A DNA stretch of 27,686 nt from positions 1 to 27,686 of the forward strand of contig FR887744.1 of assembly GCA_000432735.1 (NCBI GenBank), given 5' to 3'. Source of the DNA: Bacteroides sp. CAG:443 (GTDB lineage Bacteria; Bacteroidota; Bacteroidia; Bacteroidales; Bacteroidaceae). Each line of letters opens with the position of its first letter. Positions within the stretch are counted from its first letter, which is position 1. A program made the translations under genes and the position numbers. The notes under the pieces were generated by a model that had not been told where the DNA came from, ran no database searches, and was given only the letters and a program-made list of their open reading frames with translations. Below, piece by piece: positions 16,436 to 23,720 of this stretch.

Positions 16436-16514
16436 TTATGTGACTTGTAATATGTAACTTCGCAGTATTATTTTGTTTGCATTTCCCTTGTATGGGGAAA
16501 TCGGCTTGTCTTTA

Positions 16515-18050
16515 TTATTTAGCGAAGCTTACCGCACGTGTTTCACGGATAACGGTAATCTTAACCTGTCCCGGATAAGTCATTTCATCCTGAATCTTCT
16601 TGGCGATTTCAGTTGACAGGCTTTCTGTCTGCTTGTCGTCTATCTTGTCGGCACCTACGATGACACGCAGTTCGCGGCCGGCCTGGATAGCGTATGTCTT
16701 TGTAACACCCGGATAAGACATAGCCAACTGTTCCAGATCGTTCAGACGCTTGATGTAAGCTTCTACGATTTCGCGGCGTGCACCCGGACGAGCACCAGAG
16801 ATAGCATCGCACACTTGTACGATAGGAGCCAGCAGGCTGGTCATCTCTACTTCGTCGTGGTGAGCACCAATGGCATTGCAGATATCGGGTTTTTCTTTAT
16901 ATTTCTCGGCCAGCTTCATACCCAGCAGTGCGTGTGGCAGTTCCGGTTCTTCATCGGGAACCTTACCGATATCGTGCAACAGTCCGGCACGTTTCGCTTT
17001 CTTCGGGTTCAGTCCCAGTTCAGATGCCATGACAGCACACAGGTTGGCTGTTTCGCGGGCGTGCTGCAACAGGTTCTGTCCGTAAGAAGAACGGTATTTC
17101 ATCTTACCGATGATACGGATCAGTTCAGGATGCAGACCGTGGATACCCAGGTCGATCGTCGTACGCTTACCGGTTTCGATGATTTCATCTTCTACCTGCT
17201 TGCGAACCTTGGCAACCACCTCTTCGATGCGTGCCGGATGGATACGTCCGTCGGTAACCAGCTGGTGCAAGGCAAGACGGGCTATTTCACGGCGGACAGG
17301 GTCGAATGCCGACAGCACGATTGCTTCGGGAGTATCGTCGACAACGATTTCCACTCCGGTAGCAGCTTCCAGTGCACGGATGTTACGGCCTTCACGACCG
17401 ATGATACGTCCCTTTATTTCATCTGATTCGATATGGAATACAGTTACCGAGTTCTCGATAGCCGTTTCGGTAGCTACTCGCTGGATAGACTGGATGACGA
17501 TACGTTTCGCCTCACGGTTGGCAGTCAGCTTGGCATCATCCATGATGTCGTTGATGTACGACTGAGCCTGTGTCTTTGCCTCTTCCTTCAGCGATTCCAC
17601 CAGACGTTCCTTAGCCTCTTCGGCAGAAAGTCCCGAGAGAGCTTCCAGCTTCTCGCGTTCCTGAGCCTGAAGCGCGTCCAGTTCTTCTTTTTTCTTGTCG
17701 ATTATGACGAGCTGTGCATCCAGGTTTTCCTTGATAGCCTCGTTCTCGTTCCGTTTACGCTGCAGTTCCTCGTTCTTCTGGTTCAGCACCATTTCGCGCT
17801 GTTTCAGCTTGTTTTCTGCCTGCTGTATTTTCTGATTACGCAGAGCCACTTCCTTTTCCAGATCAGCCTTCTTGTTCAAGAACTTTTCCTTCACTTCCAG
17901 AAGCTTGTTCTTCTTGATCACCTCGGCCTCTGTTTCCGCTTCTTTTATAATTTTATCATATCTCCCTTTCAAGCCATACTTGAAAAAGCCATATGAAAGT
18001 GCCCCTCCAACCAGAAAGGCAACGACCGTCAATATTACTAATGTCAACAT
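16515..18050 (-). CDS. rny: Ribonuclease Y
   Basis: RNase Y is a membrane-anchored endoribonuclease that starts mRNA decay. The 511-residue protein shows an N-terminal transmembrane helix (residues 1-22), a long charged coiled coil (about 30-185), a KH domain with GRIIGREGRN at 214-223, and an HD domain with the H359-D360 pair in GLLHDIGK. The C-terminal region has the conserved PGV and KIQDEMTYPGQVKITVIRE segments. Length and order match B. subtilis RNase Y (about 520). It follows zapA on the minus strand after a 111-base gap that holds a hairpin and U-tract, so its expression may depend on read-through. Confidence 0.97.
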   Translation of the reverse strand: MLTLVILTVVAFLVGGALSYGFFKYGLKGRYDKIIKEAETEAEVIKKNKLLEVKEKFLNKKADLEKEVALRNQKIQQAENKLKQREMVLNQKNEELQRKRNENEAIKENLDAQLVIIDKKKEELDALQAQEREKLEALSGLSAEEAKERLVESLKEEAKTQAQSYINDIMDDAKLTANREAKRIVIQSIQRVATETAIENSVTVFHIESDEIKGRIIGREGRNIRALEAATGVEIVVDDTPEAIVLSAFDPVRREIARLALHQLVTDGRIHPARIEEVVAKVRKQVEDEIIETGKRTTIDLGIHGLHPELIRIIGKMKYRSSYGQNLLQHARETANLCAVMASELGLNPKKAKRAGLLHDIGKVPDEEPELPHALLGMKLAEKYKEKPDICNAIGAHHDEVEMTSLLAPIVQVCDAISGARPGARREIVEAYIKRLNDLEQLAMSYPGVTKTYAIQAGRELRVIVGADKIDDKQTESLSTEIAKKIQDEMTYPGQVKITVIRETRAVSFAK

Positions 18051-18082
18051 TACAAGTTAGTTTAAATATATATAAATAAAAA

Positions 18083-18130
18083 GCGCACAAACCATCCGTC
18101 AGGTATACGCCTGACCTCAAGCTTGTGCGC
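18083..18130 (-). terminator. Hairpin with U-tract between zapA and rny (terminator or attenuator)
   Basis: On the minus strand, GCGCACAA (complement of 18123-18130) pairs with TTGTGCGC (complement of 18083-18090), enclosing an inner hairpin GTCAGG-loop-CCTGAC (18098-18115). It is followed directly by TTTTTATTTATATATA. It lies 31 bases after zapA and 32 bases before rny, so it should either end the zapA transcript or regulate rny. Confidence 0.75.
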
Positions 18131-18161
18131 AAATGTTTTCTATCTTCCGTACACTAAACGC

Positions 18162-18488
18162 TTACTCACTCTCTTTCCTGATACACTCGTCTATATCCTC
18201 TTCCAGCTGTTTCAGCTTTTCCTGATAAGGTTGTGTATCATTCCGGTCTTTCATAGACATATTTTCAAAAGCCAGTTCCAGGGCTGTCATAACCCAATAC
18301 TTCTCAGTATTGAAGTTCGGGAACTTATTGCGGTATTTGTTTAGCTTATAGTCAATCTGTTTGGCTGCATCCCGATATAAATGTTCCTCTTCACGTTTGA
18401 TGATGAGGGGATATCGTTCATTGTCAATCAGCAGATGTATTTTCATTTGGTCGTCCGTCATGTTCTTTTCACCGTTTAAATTATTCAT
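18162..18488 (-). CDS. zapA: Cell division protein ZapA
   Basis: ZapA binds and bundles FtsZ filaments at the division ring. The 108-residue product shows the small ZapA globular head (KIHLLIDNERYPLIIKREEE, about residues 16-35) followed by a coiled-coil tail (AKQIDYKLNKYRNKFP to the end). Size agrees with the family (about 95-110). The ATG at 18488 overlaps the stop of the upstream coiled-coil gene by eight bases. An internal ATG at 18461, preceded by GGTGAAAAG, is an equally good start and would give a 99-residue protein. It is followed by the hairpin in front of rny. Confidence 0.85.
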   Translation of the reverse strand: MNNLNGEKNMTDDQMKIHLLIDNERYPLIIKREEEHLYRDAAKQIDYKLNKYRNKFPNFNTEKYWVMTALELAFENMSMKDRNDTQPYQEKLKQLEEDIDECIRKESE

Positions 18489-18774
18489 TCAGCAAAGCGA
18501 TACATTTGTCGACTTCACGCACAAGCTTCGCCAATCTCTGTTTTGTATCGCGGAGTTCATTGTCGTTGATACTGAGTATGCGAGCTGTCTTTAAATTGGT
18601 ATACATGGCTTCTAATTCTTTCCGGCTATTCTGGAGTTCGGAAATTTCAACTTCTTTTTCGGCAAGAAGCTGTCGGAGAGAGGCGTTTTCTTGTTTCAAT
18701 TCTTCATATAAATACATAAAATGCCTCAGTTTCCCTTCGAAAGTGTTCAATAGCTTTTTGTCTTCTTCCGTCAT
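18481..18774 (-). CDS. Short coiled-coil protein upstream of zapA, possible ZapB-like division factor
   Basis: The product has 97 residues from the ATG at 18774. Nearly the whole length (about residues 12-95) is a heptad-rich coiled coil with LYEELKQENASLRQLL and LRDTKQRLAKLVREVDKC. It has no signal peptide and no membrane helix. The longer open frame reaching 18822 is rejected because a promoter with -33 and -7 elements sits at 18794-18823. The gene overlaps zapA by eight bases, so both are made from one transcript. In other bacteria the ZapA partner ZapB is a small coiled-coil protein, which makes a similar role attractive. Sequence homology to ZapB is not claimed. Confidence 0.75.
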   Translation of the reverse strand: MTEEDKKLLNTFEGKLRHFMYLYEELKQENASLRQLLAEKEVEISELQNSRKELEAMYTNLKTARILSINDNELRDTKQRLAKLVREVDKCIALLNE

Positions 18775-18793
18775 TTCGTACCAAAATTGTATA

Positions 18794-18823
18794 CAAATAT
18801 AGTGGATTGGGGAGAAACACAAA
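18794..18823 (-). promoter_or_regulatory. Bacteroidota-type promoter for the coiled-coil/zapA operon
   Basis: On the minus strand, TTTG (18823-18820) is followed after 18 bases by TATATTTG (18801-18794), matching the -33 TTTG and -7 TAnnTTTG elements. The ATG at 18774 is 19 bases further down. Confidence 0.65.
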
Positions 18824-19000
18824 AATTTTTGTTGATATTTTCTTTAAAAAAGGAATATTTTTAAGGGATATTGGGTAAAATGGAAGACTGGAGGGTGAAA
18901 TGTATAATTTGTCCTTATGCAGGGCAGGTTACGGTGTGTGCGGTTCGGCAGTTGGGCTGGAAGAAATATCTGGCAGGTTGTCAGGTTTCAGACAAAAAGA

Positions 19001-19040
19001 AATCACTCCGGATTTCCCTGCAAGAATATCCGGAGTGATT
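19001..19040 (-). terminator. Rho-independent terminator after the M3 peptidase gene
   Basis: A perfect 13-bp stem (AATCACTCCGGAT at 19001-19013, complement at 19028-19040) with a 14-base loop lies 41 bases after the M3 gene stop. On the minus strand it is followed by TCTTTTTG. Confidence 0.9.
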
Positions 19041-19081
19041 GAAAATTATTCTGTTACTGGAACAGTAATGTAAAATCGGAT

Positions 19082-21229
19082 TTATCGCTTTTCTATATCA
19101 CCGTTAATCAGAGTCTTAGGCTCTTCTTTCATCAGTCCACGGTTTTTGAGCAGTCCATCGATTTTCGGTTCGCGGCCGCGGAAATTCTTGTACATGGTCA
19201 TTCCGTCGTCGATACCGCCCGGAGTCAGGATAGACTTGCGGAACTTTTCGGCCAGTTCCTGATTGAAGATGTCGCCTGTTTCCTTGAATGCCTCGAAAGC
19301 GTCGCAGTCGAGTACTTCTGCCCACATGTAGCTATAGTATCCGGCTGTGTATCCGCCTCCCATGGTGTGACTGAAGTTGGTTACACGGTAACGGGGAAGA
19401 ATCTGCGACGGGATGCCGCGTTCTTTCAGCTTCTGTGTTTCGAAATCCATCACGTTCAGGTCGGCAGGAATTTCTTTCAAAGTATGCAGATCCATGTCTA
19501 CCAGTGAAGCTGCTATGTATTCTACAGTAGCGAATCCCTGACCGTATTTGGCGCTTTCTTCTATCTTGTTAACCAGTTCCATCGGGATGACTTCTCCGGT
19601 CTTGTAATGTCTGGCATAGATATCCAATACCTCCGGTTCGAAAGCCCAGTGTTCGTTGAACTGTGAAGGCAATTCCACGAAGTCACGTTCTACATTCGAT
19701 ACACCGTGGTAATGCACGTCGCGCATAAAAGAATGAAGTGCATGTCCAAACTCGTGGAACATGGTTGTTACGTTGTCGATGCTCTGTAAGGCAGGTTTGT
19801 CGCCGCTGGGAGTAGCCATGTTACATACATTTGCAACTATCGGCAATACACGTTCTGTACCATTGTAGTCCTGAGATCTGAAACCAGTACACCAAGCTCC
19901 TGCACCTTTTCCGTCGCGAGGATAGTAGTCGCTGTAGAAGATGGCGAGAACCTTTCCGTCTTTATCGATGACTTCCCACGATTTGGCTGTCTTTTCGTAT
20001 ACCGGGAACTTGTCTGTACATTCCTTGAAAGTCAGTCCGTACAGCTTGTTGGCTACATAGAAAATACCTTTCATTACGTTGTCTATTTGCAGGTATTCTG
20101 AAACCTGATCCTCGTCGATGGTATATTTAGCCTGTTTAGCTTTGTTGAGGTAATACATGTAGTCCCATCCTTCCGGTTCGAAGTTGTATCCATCTTTCTT
20201 GATTTCGGCACGGATATCGTTCAGCTCTTCTTTGGCTTTCTCTACCGCAGGAGCCCATACCTGGTCGAGCAGGCGATAGACATTCTGCTCGTTCTTTGCC
20301 ATACGGCTGTCGAGGGCCAGCGAAGCATAGTCTTCGTACCCCATCAGTTTGGCTTTCTGCAAGCGCAGGGTAACCAGCTTGCGGGCAATTTCCTTGTTGT
20401 CGTATTCATTGTTCTGGTTGCCTCTGTTGTAGTATGCATCGTAGATACGATGGCGCAATTCGCGGTTCTTGCAATATTGCAGTACCGGATTGCAACTGGG
20501 GCGTTGCATGTTGAACATCCATTTGCCTTTTTGTCCGTTTTCTTCCGCCATTTTAGCTGCGGCTTCGATGTTTGCTTCAGGAAGTCCTTCCAGATCTTCC
20601 AGTTTATCGACAGTGACATACGTGTTGTTGGTTTCGTGCATCAGGTTTTGGCTGAAAGTCAGTTGCAGCATGGAAATCTCAGTGTTCAGCTTACGCAATT
20701 CCTCTTTCTGCTCATCGTTCAGTCCAGCTCCGCCGCGGATGAAGCGGTCGTACACGTTCTTCAGCAGTTTAGTCTGTTCTTTATTCAGTCCGAATTTCTG
20801 CTGGTTGTCGTAAACCTCCTTCACTTTTGCGAAGAGTTGTGGATTCAGGTAAATATCATCGTTATGAGCCGAAAGCAGTGGAGAAAGCTCTTTTTGCAAG
20901 GCACGAGTTTCTTCTGTGGAATTACTGCTTGAAATAGGTCCGAAGGTGGATTGGACTTTAGAAAGTAATTTTCCGCTTTGATCGAGTGCGACGATGGTAT
21001 TTTCGAAATCAGGTACCGCACGATTTCGGATGATCGCATTGATTTCTTGCTTCTGTTCTTCCATCCCTTTCAGGTAGGCTTCACGATAGTTGTCGATGGT
21101 AATCTTTTCGAATGGGGCAATCTCATACGGAGTACCATACGATTCTGATAGAAAAGGATTGGTGTTTTGCGCCATCCCGGCTCCACTCAATGTCAGAGCA
21201 AGAGCCGCAGTGAATAAACATCTCTTCAT
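19082..21229 (-). CDS. dcp: Secreted M3-family oligopeptidase (peptidyl-dipeptidase Dcp type)
   Basis: The 715-residue zinc metallopeptidase is led by a signal peptide (MKRCLFTAALALTLSGAGMA), so it acts in the periplasm. The zinc motif is H492-E-F-G-H496 in MFHEFGHALHSF, followed by a conserved downstream glutamate region. GGGYTAGYYSYMWAEV near the C-terminus is a strong M3 signature. Dcp releases C-terminal dipeptides from short peptides. An in-frame ATG at 21301 would place 24 non-signal residues before the leader, and a -7 element at 21271-21278 would then lie inside the gene, so I use 21229. The gene stands alone with its own terminator. Assignment to Dcp rather than oligopeptidase A is probable, not certain. 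Confidence 0.93.
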   Translation of the reverse strand: MKRCLFTAALALTLSGAGMAQNTNPFLSESYGTPYEIAPFEKITIDNYREAYLKGMEEQKQEINAIIRNRAVPDFENTIVALDQSGKLLSKVQSTFGPISSSNSTEETRALQKELSPLLSAHNDDIYLNPQLFAKVKEVYDNQQKFGLNKEQTKLLKNVYDRFIRGGAGLNDEQKEELRKLNTEISMLQLTFSQNLMHETNNTYVTVDKLEDLEGLPEANIEAAAKMAEENGQKGKWMFNMQRPSCNPVLQYCKNRELRHRIYDAYYNRGNQNNEYDNKEIARKLVTLRLQKAKLMGYEDYASLALDSRMAKNEQNVYRLLDQVWAPAVEKAKEELNDIRAEIKKDGYNFEPEGWDYMYYLNKAKQAKYTIDEDQVSEYLQIDNVMKGIFYVANKLYGLTFKECTDKFPVYEKTAKSWEVIDKDGKVLAIFYSDYYPRDGKGAGAWCTGFRSQDYNGTERVLPIVANVCNMATPSGDKPALQSIDNVTTMFHEFGHALHSFMRDVHYHGVSNVERDFVELPSQFNEHWAFEPEVLDIYARHYKTGEVIPMELVNKIEESAKYGQGFATVEYIAASLVDMDLHTLKEIPADLNVMDFETQKLKERGIPSQILPRYRVTNFSHTMGGGYTAGYYSYMWAEVLDCDAFEAFKETGDIFNQELAEKFRKSILTPGGIDDGMTMYKNFRGREPKIDGLLKNRGLMKEEPKTLINGDIEKR

Positions 21230-21270
21230 CTTACTAATACATATATGGTTAATTGTTATTGTATTGAGCG

Positions 21271-21278
21271 CAAATATA
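21271..21278 (-). promoter_or_regulatory. -7 promoter element for the M3 peptidase gene
   Basis: The minus strand reads TATATTTG, 41 bases upstream of the ATG at 21229. A weak -33 match, CTTG at 21302-21299, lies 20 bases further up. Confidence 0.5.
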
Positions 21279-21446
21279 TCTAAATGTAAACAAATTAGCA
21301 AGTTTTGATAACTTTTTGTTTGATGATATGAGACGTTTTTAGTGTGATATGATAGGAAAATGGCGGAATTTATCGCGCTGTGCTTTGTGTAGGGCTGTTA
21401 GGGGATTGGTTTGAAGTCTGAAACTTAAATAGGAAGGTATGTAATA

Positions 21447-21482
21447 AAAAATCCTGTAAAACAAAAGTTTTACAGGATTTTT
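21447..21482. terminator. Terminator after tRNA-Ser
   Basis: A perfect 16-bp stem (AAAAATCCTGTAAAAC at 21447-21462, complement at 21467-21482) with a four-base loop starts three bases after the tRNA 3' end. Flanking A and T runs make it usable on both strands; on the minus strand it follows the tRNA. Confidence 0.9.
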
Positions 21483-21485
21483 CAG

Positions 21486-21570
21486 CGGAGAGACAGGGAT
21501 TCGAACCCCGGGTACCTCGCGGTACAACGGTTTTCAAGACCGCCGCAATCGACCACTCTGCCACCTCTCC
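21486..21570 (-). tRNA. tRNA-Ser(UGA)
   Basis: The 85-base minus-strand RNA starts GGAGAGGTGGC and ends TCTCTCCG. The acceptor stem GGAGAGG pairs with TCTCTCC, with one G-U. The anticodon loop CTTGAAA gives anticodon UGA. A long variable arm (TACCGCGAGGTA) identifies a class II tRNA, and the T-loop TTCGAAT is canonical. The 3' CCA is not encoded (CTG follows the discriminator G). Confidence 0.95.
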
Positions 21571-21608
21571 AAAACTCTTTTTAGGAGTGCTTCCTTTCAA
21601 AAGCGATG

Positions 21609-21639
21609 CAAAGGTACATAATATTTTGTAATAAGCAAG
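21609..21639 (-). promoter_or_regulatory. Promoter for tRNA-Ser
   Basis: On the minus strand, CTTG (21639-21636) is followed after 19 bases by TACCTTTG (21616-21609), a perfect -7 with a near-match -33. The tRNA 5' end is 38 bases downstream. Confidence 0.6.
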
Positions 21640-21689
21640 CATTTGCTCAAAAAAAGTTTGCAGGAAGTGGGCTTTTGATAATAAATCCT

Positions 21690-21697
21690 TATCTTTG
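21690..21697 (+). promoter_or_regulatory. -7 promoter element for the ACT/UPF0210 operon
   Basis: TATCTTTG matches TAnnTTTG 32 bases upstream of the ATG at 21730. No TTTG is found at the usual -33 distance. Confidence 0.5.
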
Positions 21698-21729
21698 TAG
21701 AATCAATAACTATAAGAAATAACGTGATT

Positions 21730-22002
21730 ATGAATAAGGCTATTATTACGGTGGTAGGTAAAGATACGGTAGGTATCATTGCAAAATTGTGCTCTTATTT
21801 GGCAGAGAACAATGTGAATATATTGGATATTTCCCAGACTATCGTTCAGGAATATTTTAACATGATGATGATTGTCGATATGACAAACATACAGAAGCCT
21901 TTTGAGCAGATTGTCAACGAACTGACAGAAACTGGAAATGCAATCGGCGTTCAGGTAAAATGCCAGCGCGAGGAGATATTCAATAAAATGCATCGTATTT
22001 AA
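21730..22002 (+). CDS. ACT-domain protein (UPF0237 type)
   Basis: The 90-residue protein is a single ACT domain: strand AIITVVGKD, TVGIIAKLCSYLAENNVNILDISQ, then FNMMMIVDM. ACT domains bind amino acids or other small ligands and usually act as dimers to regulate an attached or partner enzyme. The GKDTVGI turn is the usual ligand-binding turn. The start is at 21730 (MNKAII); an ATG two codons earlier is possible. The stop is 15 bases from the start of the UPF0210 gene. This order, ACT then UPF0210, is a conserved pairing known from many bacteria, so the ACT protein is probably the sensor or regulatory subunit for the next product. The ligand is unknown. Confidence 0.9.
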   Translation: MNKAIITVVGKDTVGIIAKLCSYLAENNVNILDISQTIVQEYFNMMMIVDMTNIQKPFEQIVNELTETGNAIGVQVKCQREEIFNKMHRI

Positions 22003-22017
22003 AAAACAGCTATTACT

Positions 22018-23382
22018 ATGATTAATATATCCGAGGTTCTCGAAACCAATAAGATGATAGAGAAGGAAAATCTGGACGTGCGTACCATTACCATGGGTAT
22101 TAACCTGCTGGACTGCGCCGACGGTAATCTGGATGTTCTCTGTCAGAATATATATAATAAGATGACACGCCTGGCCAAGAATCTGGTGAAGGCCGGGGAG
22201 GATATCTCTAAGGAATACGGTATTCCTATCGTGAACAAGCGTATTTCCATTACTCCGATTGCTTTGGTTGGCGGAACGGCATGTCATACGCCGGACGATT
22301 ATGTGAAGATTGCTCAGACGCTGGATAAGGTGGCCGAAGAACTGGGTGTAAACTTTATCGGAGGATATTCGGCTATCGTATCGAAAGGTATGACACGGAG
22401 CGACGAACTGCTCATCCGTTCCATCCCGAAGGCACTGGCATGTACAGAGCGTATCTGTAGTTCGGTCAATGTAGGCTCTACCAAAACAGGTATCAACATG
22501 GATGCTGTCCGCCTGATGGGAGAGATTATCAAGGAAACAGCAGAACTGACCAAAGAGCGTGATTCGCTGGGATGTGCCAAGCTGGTAGTATTATGTAATG
22601 CTCCCGATGATAATCCGTTCATGGCAGGTGCTTTCCACGGCGTATCGGAAGACGATGCGATTATCAATGTCGGTGTAAGCGGTCCGGGCGTTGTGAAGTA
22701 TGCGCTGGAGCAGGTTCGTGGAGAAGGCTTCGAGGTACTTTGTGAAACCATCAAGCGTACGGCTTTCAAGATTACCCGCGTGGGACAGTTGGTTGCGCAG
22801 GAAGCGTCACGTCGACTGGGTGTTCCGTTTGGTATCATCGACTTGTCTTTGGCTCCGACTCCGGCTATCGGTGACAGTGTGGCTGAGATTTTGCAGGAAA
22901 TCGGGCTGGAACATCCGGGTGCTCCGGGTACGACAGCGGCTCTTGCCTTGCTGAACGATCAGGTGAAAAAGGGTGGAGTCATGGCTTCTTCGTATGTAGG
23001 AGGATTGAGCGGTGCCTTCATTCCGGTCAGCGAGGACCAGGGTATGATCAATGCGGTAGAAGCAGGTGCGCTGACTATCGAGAAACTGGAAGCAATGACT
23101 TGCGTCTGCTCTGTAGGTCTGGATATGATTGCCATTCCGGGCTCTACATCGGCTGCTACCATATCGGGCATCATTGCCGACGAAACGGCTATCGGTATGA
23201 TCAACCAGAAGACTACGGCGGTACGTATCATTCCGGTGGTAGGAAAGGAAGTTGGCGATACGGTAGAATTTGGAGGACTGCTGGGATATGCACCTGTCAT
23301 GCCGGTCAACAGCTTCAGTTGCGAGGCCTTTGTGAGCCGTAAAGGACGTATACCTGCACCGATTCATAGCTTTAAGAATTAA
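22018..23382 (+). CDS. UPF0210 / DUF711 family protein (PFL-like fold)
   Basis: The 454-residue protein belongs to the UPF0210 (DUF711) family of uncharacterised proteins, distantly related in fold to pyruvate formate-lyase. Recognisable segments are EVLETNKMIEKENLDVRTIT at the N-terminus, the glycine-rich NVGVSGPGVV near 222-231, APTPAIGDSVAEILQEIGLE near 281-300 and a C-terminal PVMPVNSFSCEAFVSRKGRIPAP. There is no glycyl-radical RVxGY motif, so radical chemistry like that of PFL is not supported. No signal peptide or membrane segment is visible. It is encoded 15 bases after the ACT-domain gene and ends before a strong terminator, forming a closed two-gene operon. The biochemical role is not known. 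Confidence 0.93.
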   Translation: MINISEVLETNKMIEKENLDVRTITMGINLLDCADGNLDVLCQNIYNKMTRLAKNLVKAGEDISKEYGIPIVNKRISITPIALVGGTACHTPDDYVKIAQTLDKVAEELGVNFIGGYSAIVSKGMTRSDELLIRSIPKALACTERICSSVNVGSTKTGINMDAVRLMGEIIKETAELTKERDSLGCAKLVVLCNAPDDNPFMAGAFHGVSEDDAIINVGVSGPGVVKYALEQVRGEGFEVLCETIKRTAFKITRVGQLVAQEASRRLGVPFGIIDLSLAPTPAIGDSVAEILQEIGLEHPGAPGTTAALALLNDQVKKGGVMASSYVGGLSGAFIPVSEDQGMINAVEAGALTIEKLEAMTCVCSVGLDMIAIPGSTSAATISGIIADETAIGMINQKTTAVRIIPVVGKEVGDTVEFGGLLGYAPVMPVNSFSCEAFVSRKGRIPAPIHSFKN

Positions 23383-23461
23383 TCAACTAGATTTCGACTG
23401 TCGTCTGGTAAGCTGATTGCTCAGACATCGGGAGCCGGAATGGATTTTAGAACATAAAGAG

Positions 23462-23507
23462 AAAGGAAGTCTTGCCGGAGAAAAGCCTCCGGAAGACTTC
23501 CTTTTTT
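23462..23507 (+). terminator. Rho-independent terminator of the ACT/UPF0210 operon
   Basis: AAAGGAAGTCTT (23462-23473) plus CCGGAG (23475-23480) pairs with CTCCGG (23487-23492) plus AAGACTTCCTTT (23493-23504), with one bulged G at 23474. A T run at 23502-23507 follows. The stem has 18 pairs. Confidence 0.93.
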
Positions 23508-23691
23508 CGTACTTGGGGGAGAGTATTTCAGGACGGATCATTCTGAATAGAAACTGAAGCATGAAAGTTGCTTTTTAGGCTGGCATGTAATGCCGTGTAA
23601 CCGATTGCTTCAAGCTGGCAGACAAGGCCCGAAGTGTGAAAATTGTTTTGTCGTAGCGTGCAAATGTATTAGGACACTGCTGGAATTGTGC

Positions 23692-23699
23692 TATCTTTG
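23692..23699 (+). promoter_or_regulatory. -7 promoter element for the uvrD-nspC operon
   Basis: TATCTTTG matches TAnnTTTG 21 bases upstream of the ATG at 23721. No convincing -33 is visible. Confidence 0.55.
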
Positions 23700-23720
23700 T
23701 GCCTGAAATAGATTGACTGT

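Larger units (their letters stand above)
23383..23720. other. 338-base intergenic region between UPF0210 gene and uvrD-like gene
   Basis: It contains the terminator at 23462-23507 and the uvrD -7 element at 23692-23699. The rest shows no open frame or structure that I can support. Confidence 0.6.

Noticed and set aside
18051..18161. 6S RNA between zapA and rny, as in the zapA-ssrS arrangement of proteobacteria
   Set aside because: The gap is only 111 bases and its structure is a single nested hairpin with a U-tract, too short for 6S RNA.
18775..18822. N-terminal extension of the coiled-coil protein
   Set aside because: It would cross a good -33/-7 promoter and adds residues unlike the rest of the coiled coil.
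21486..21570. tRNA-Ser as integration site of a mobile element
   Set aside because: No integrase gene and no repeat of the tRNA 3' end was seen in the window.
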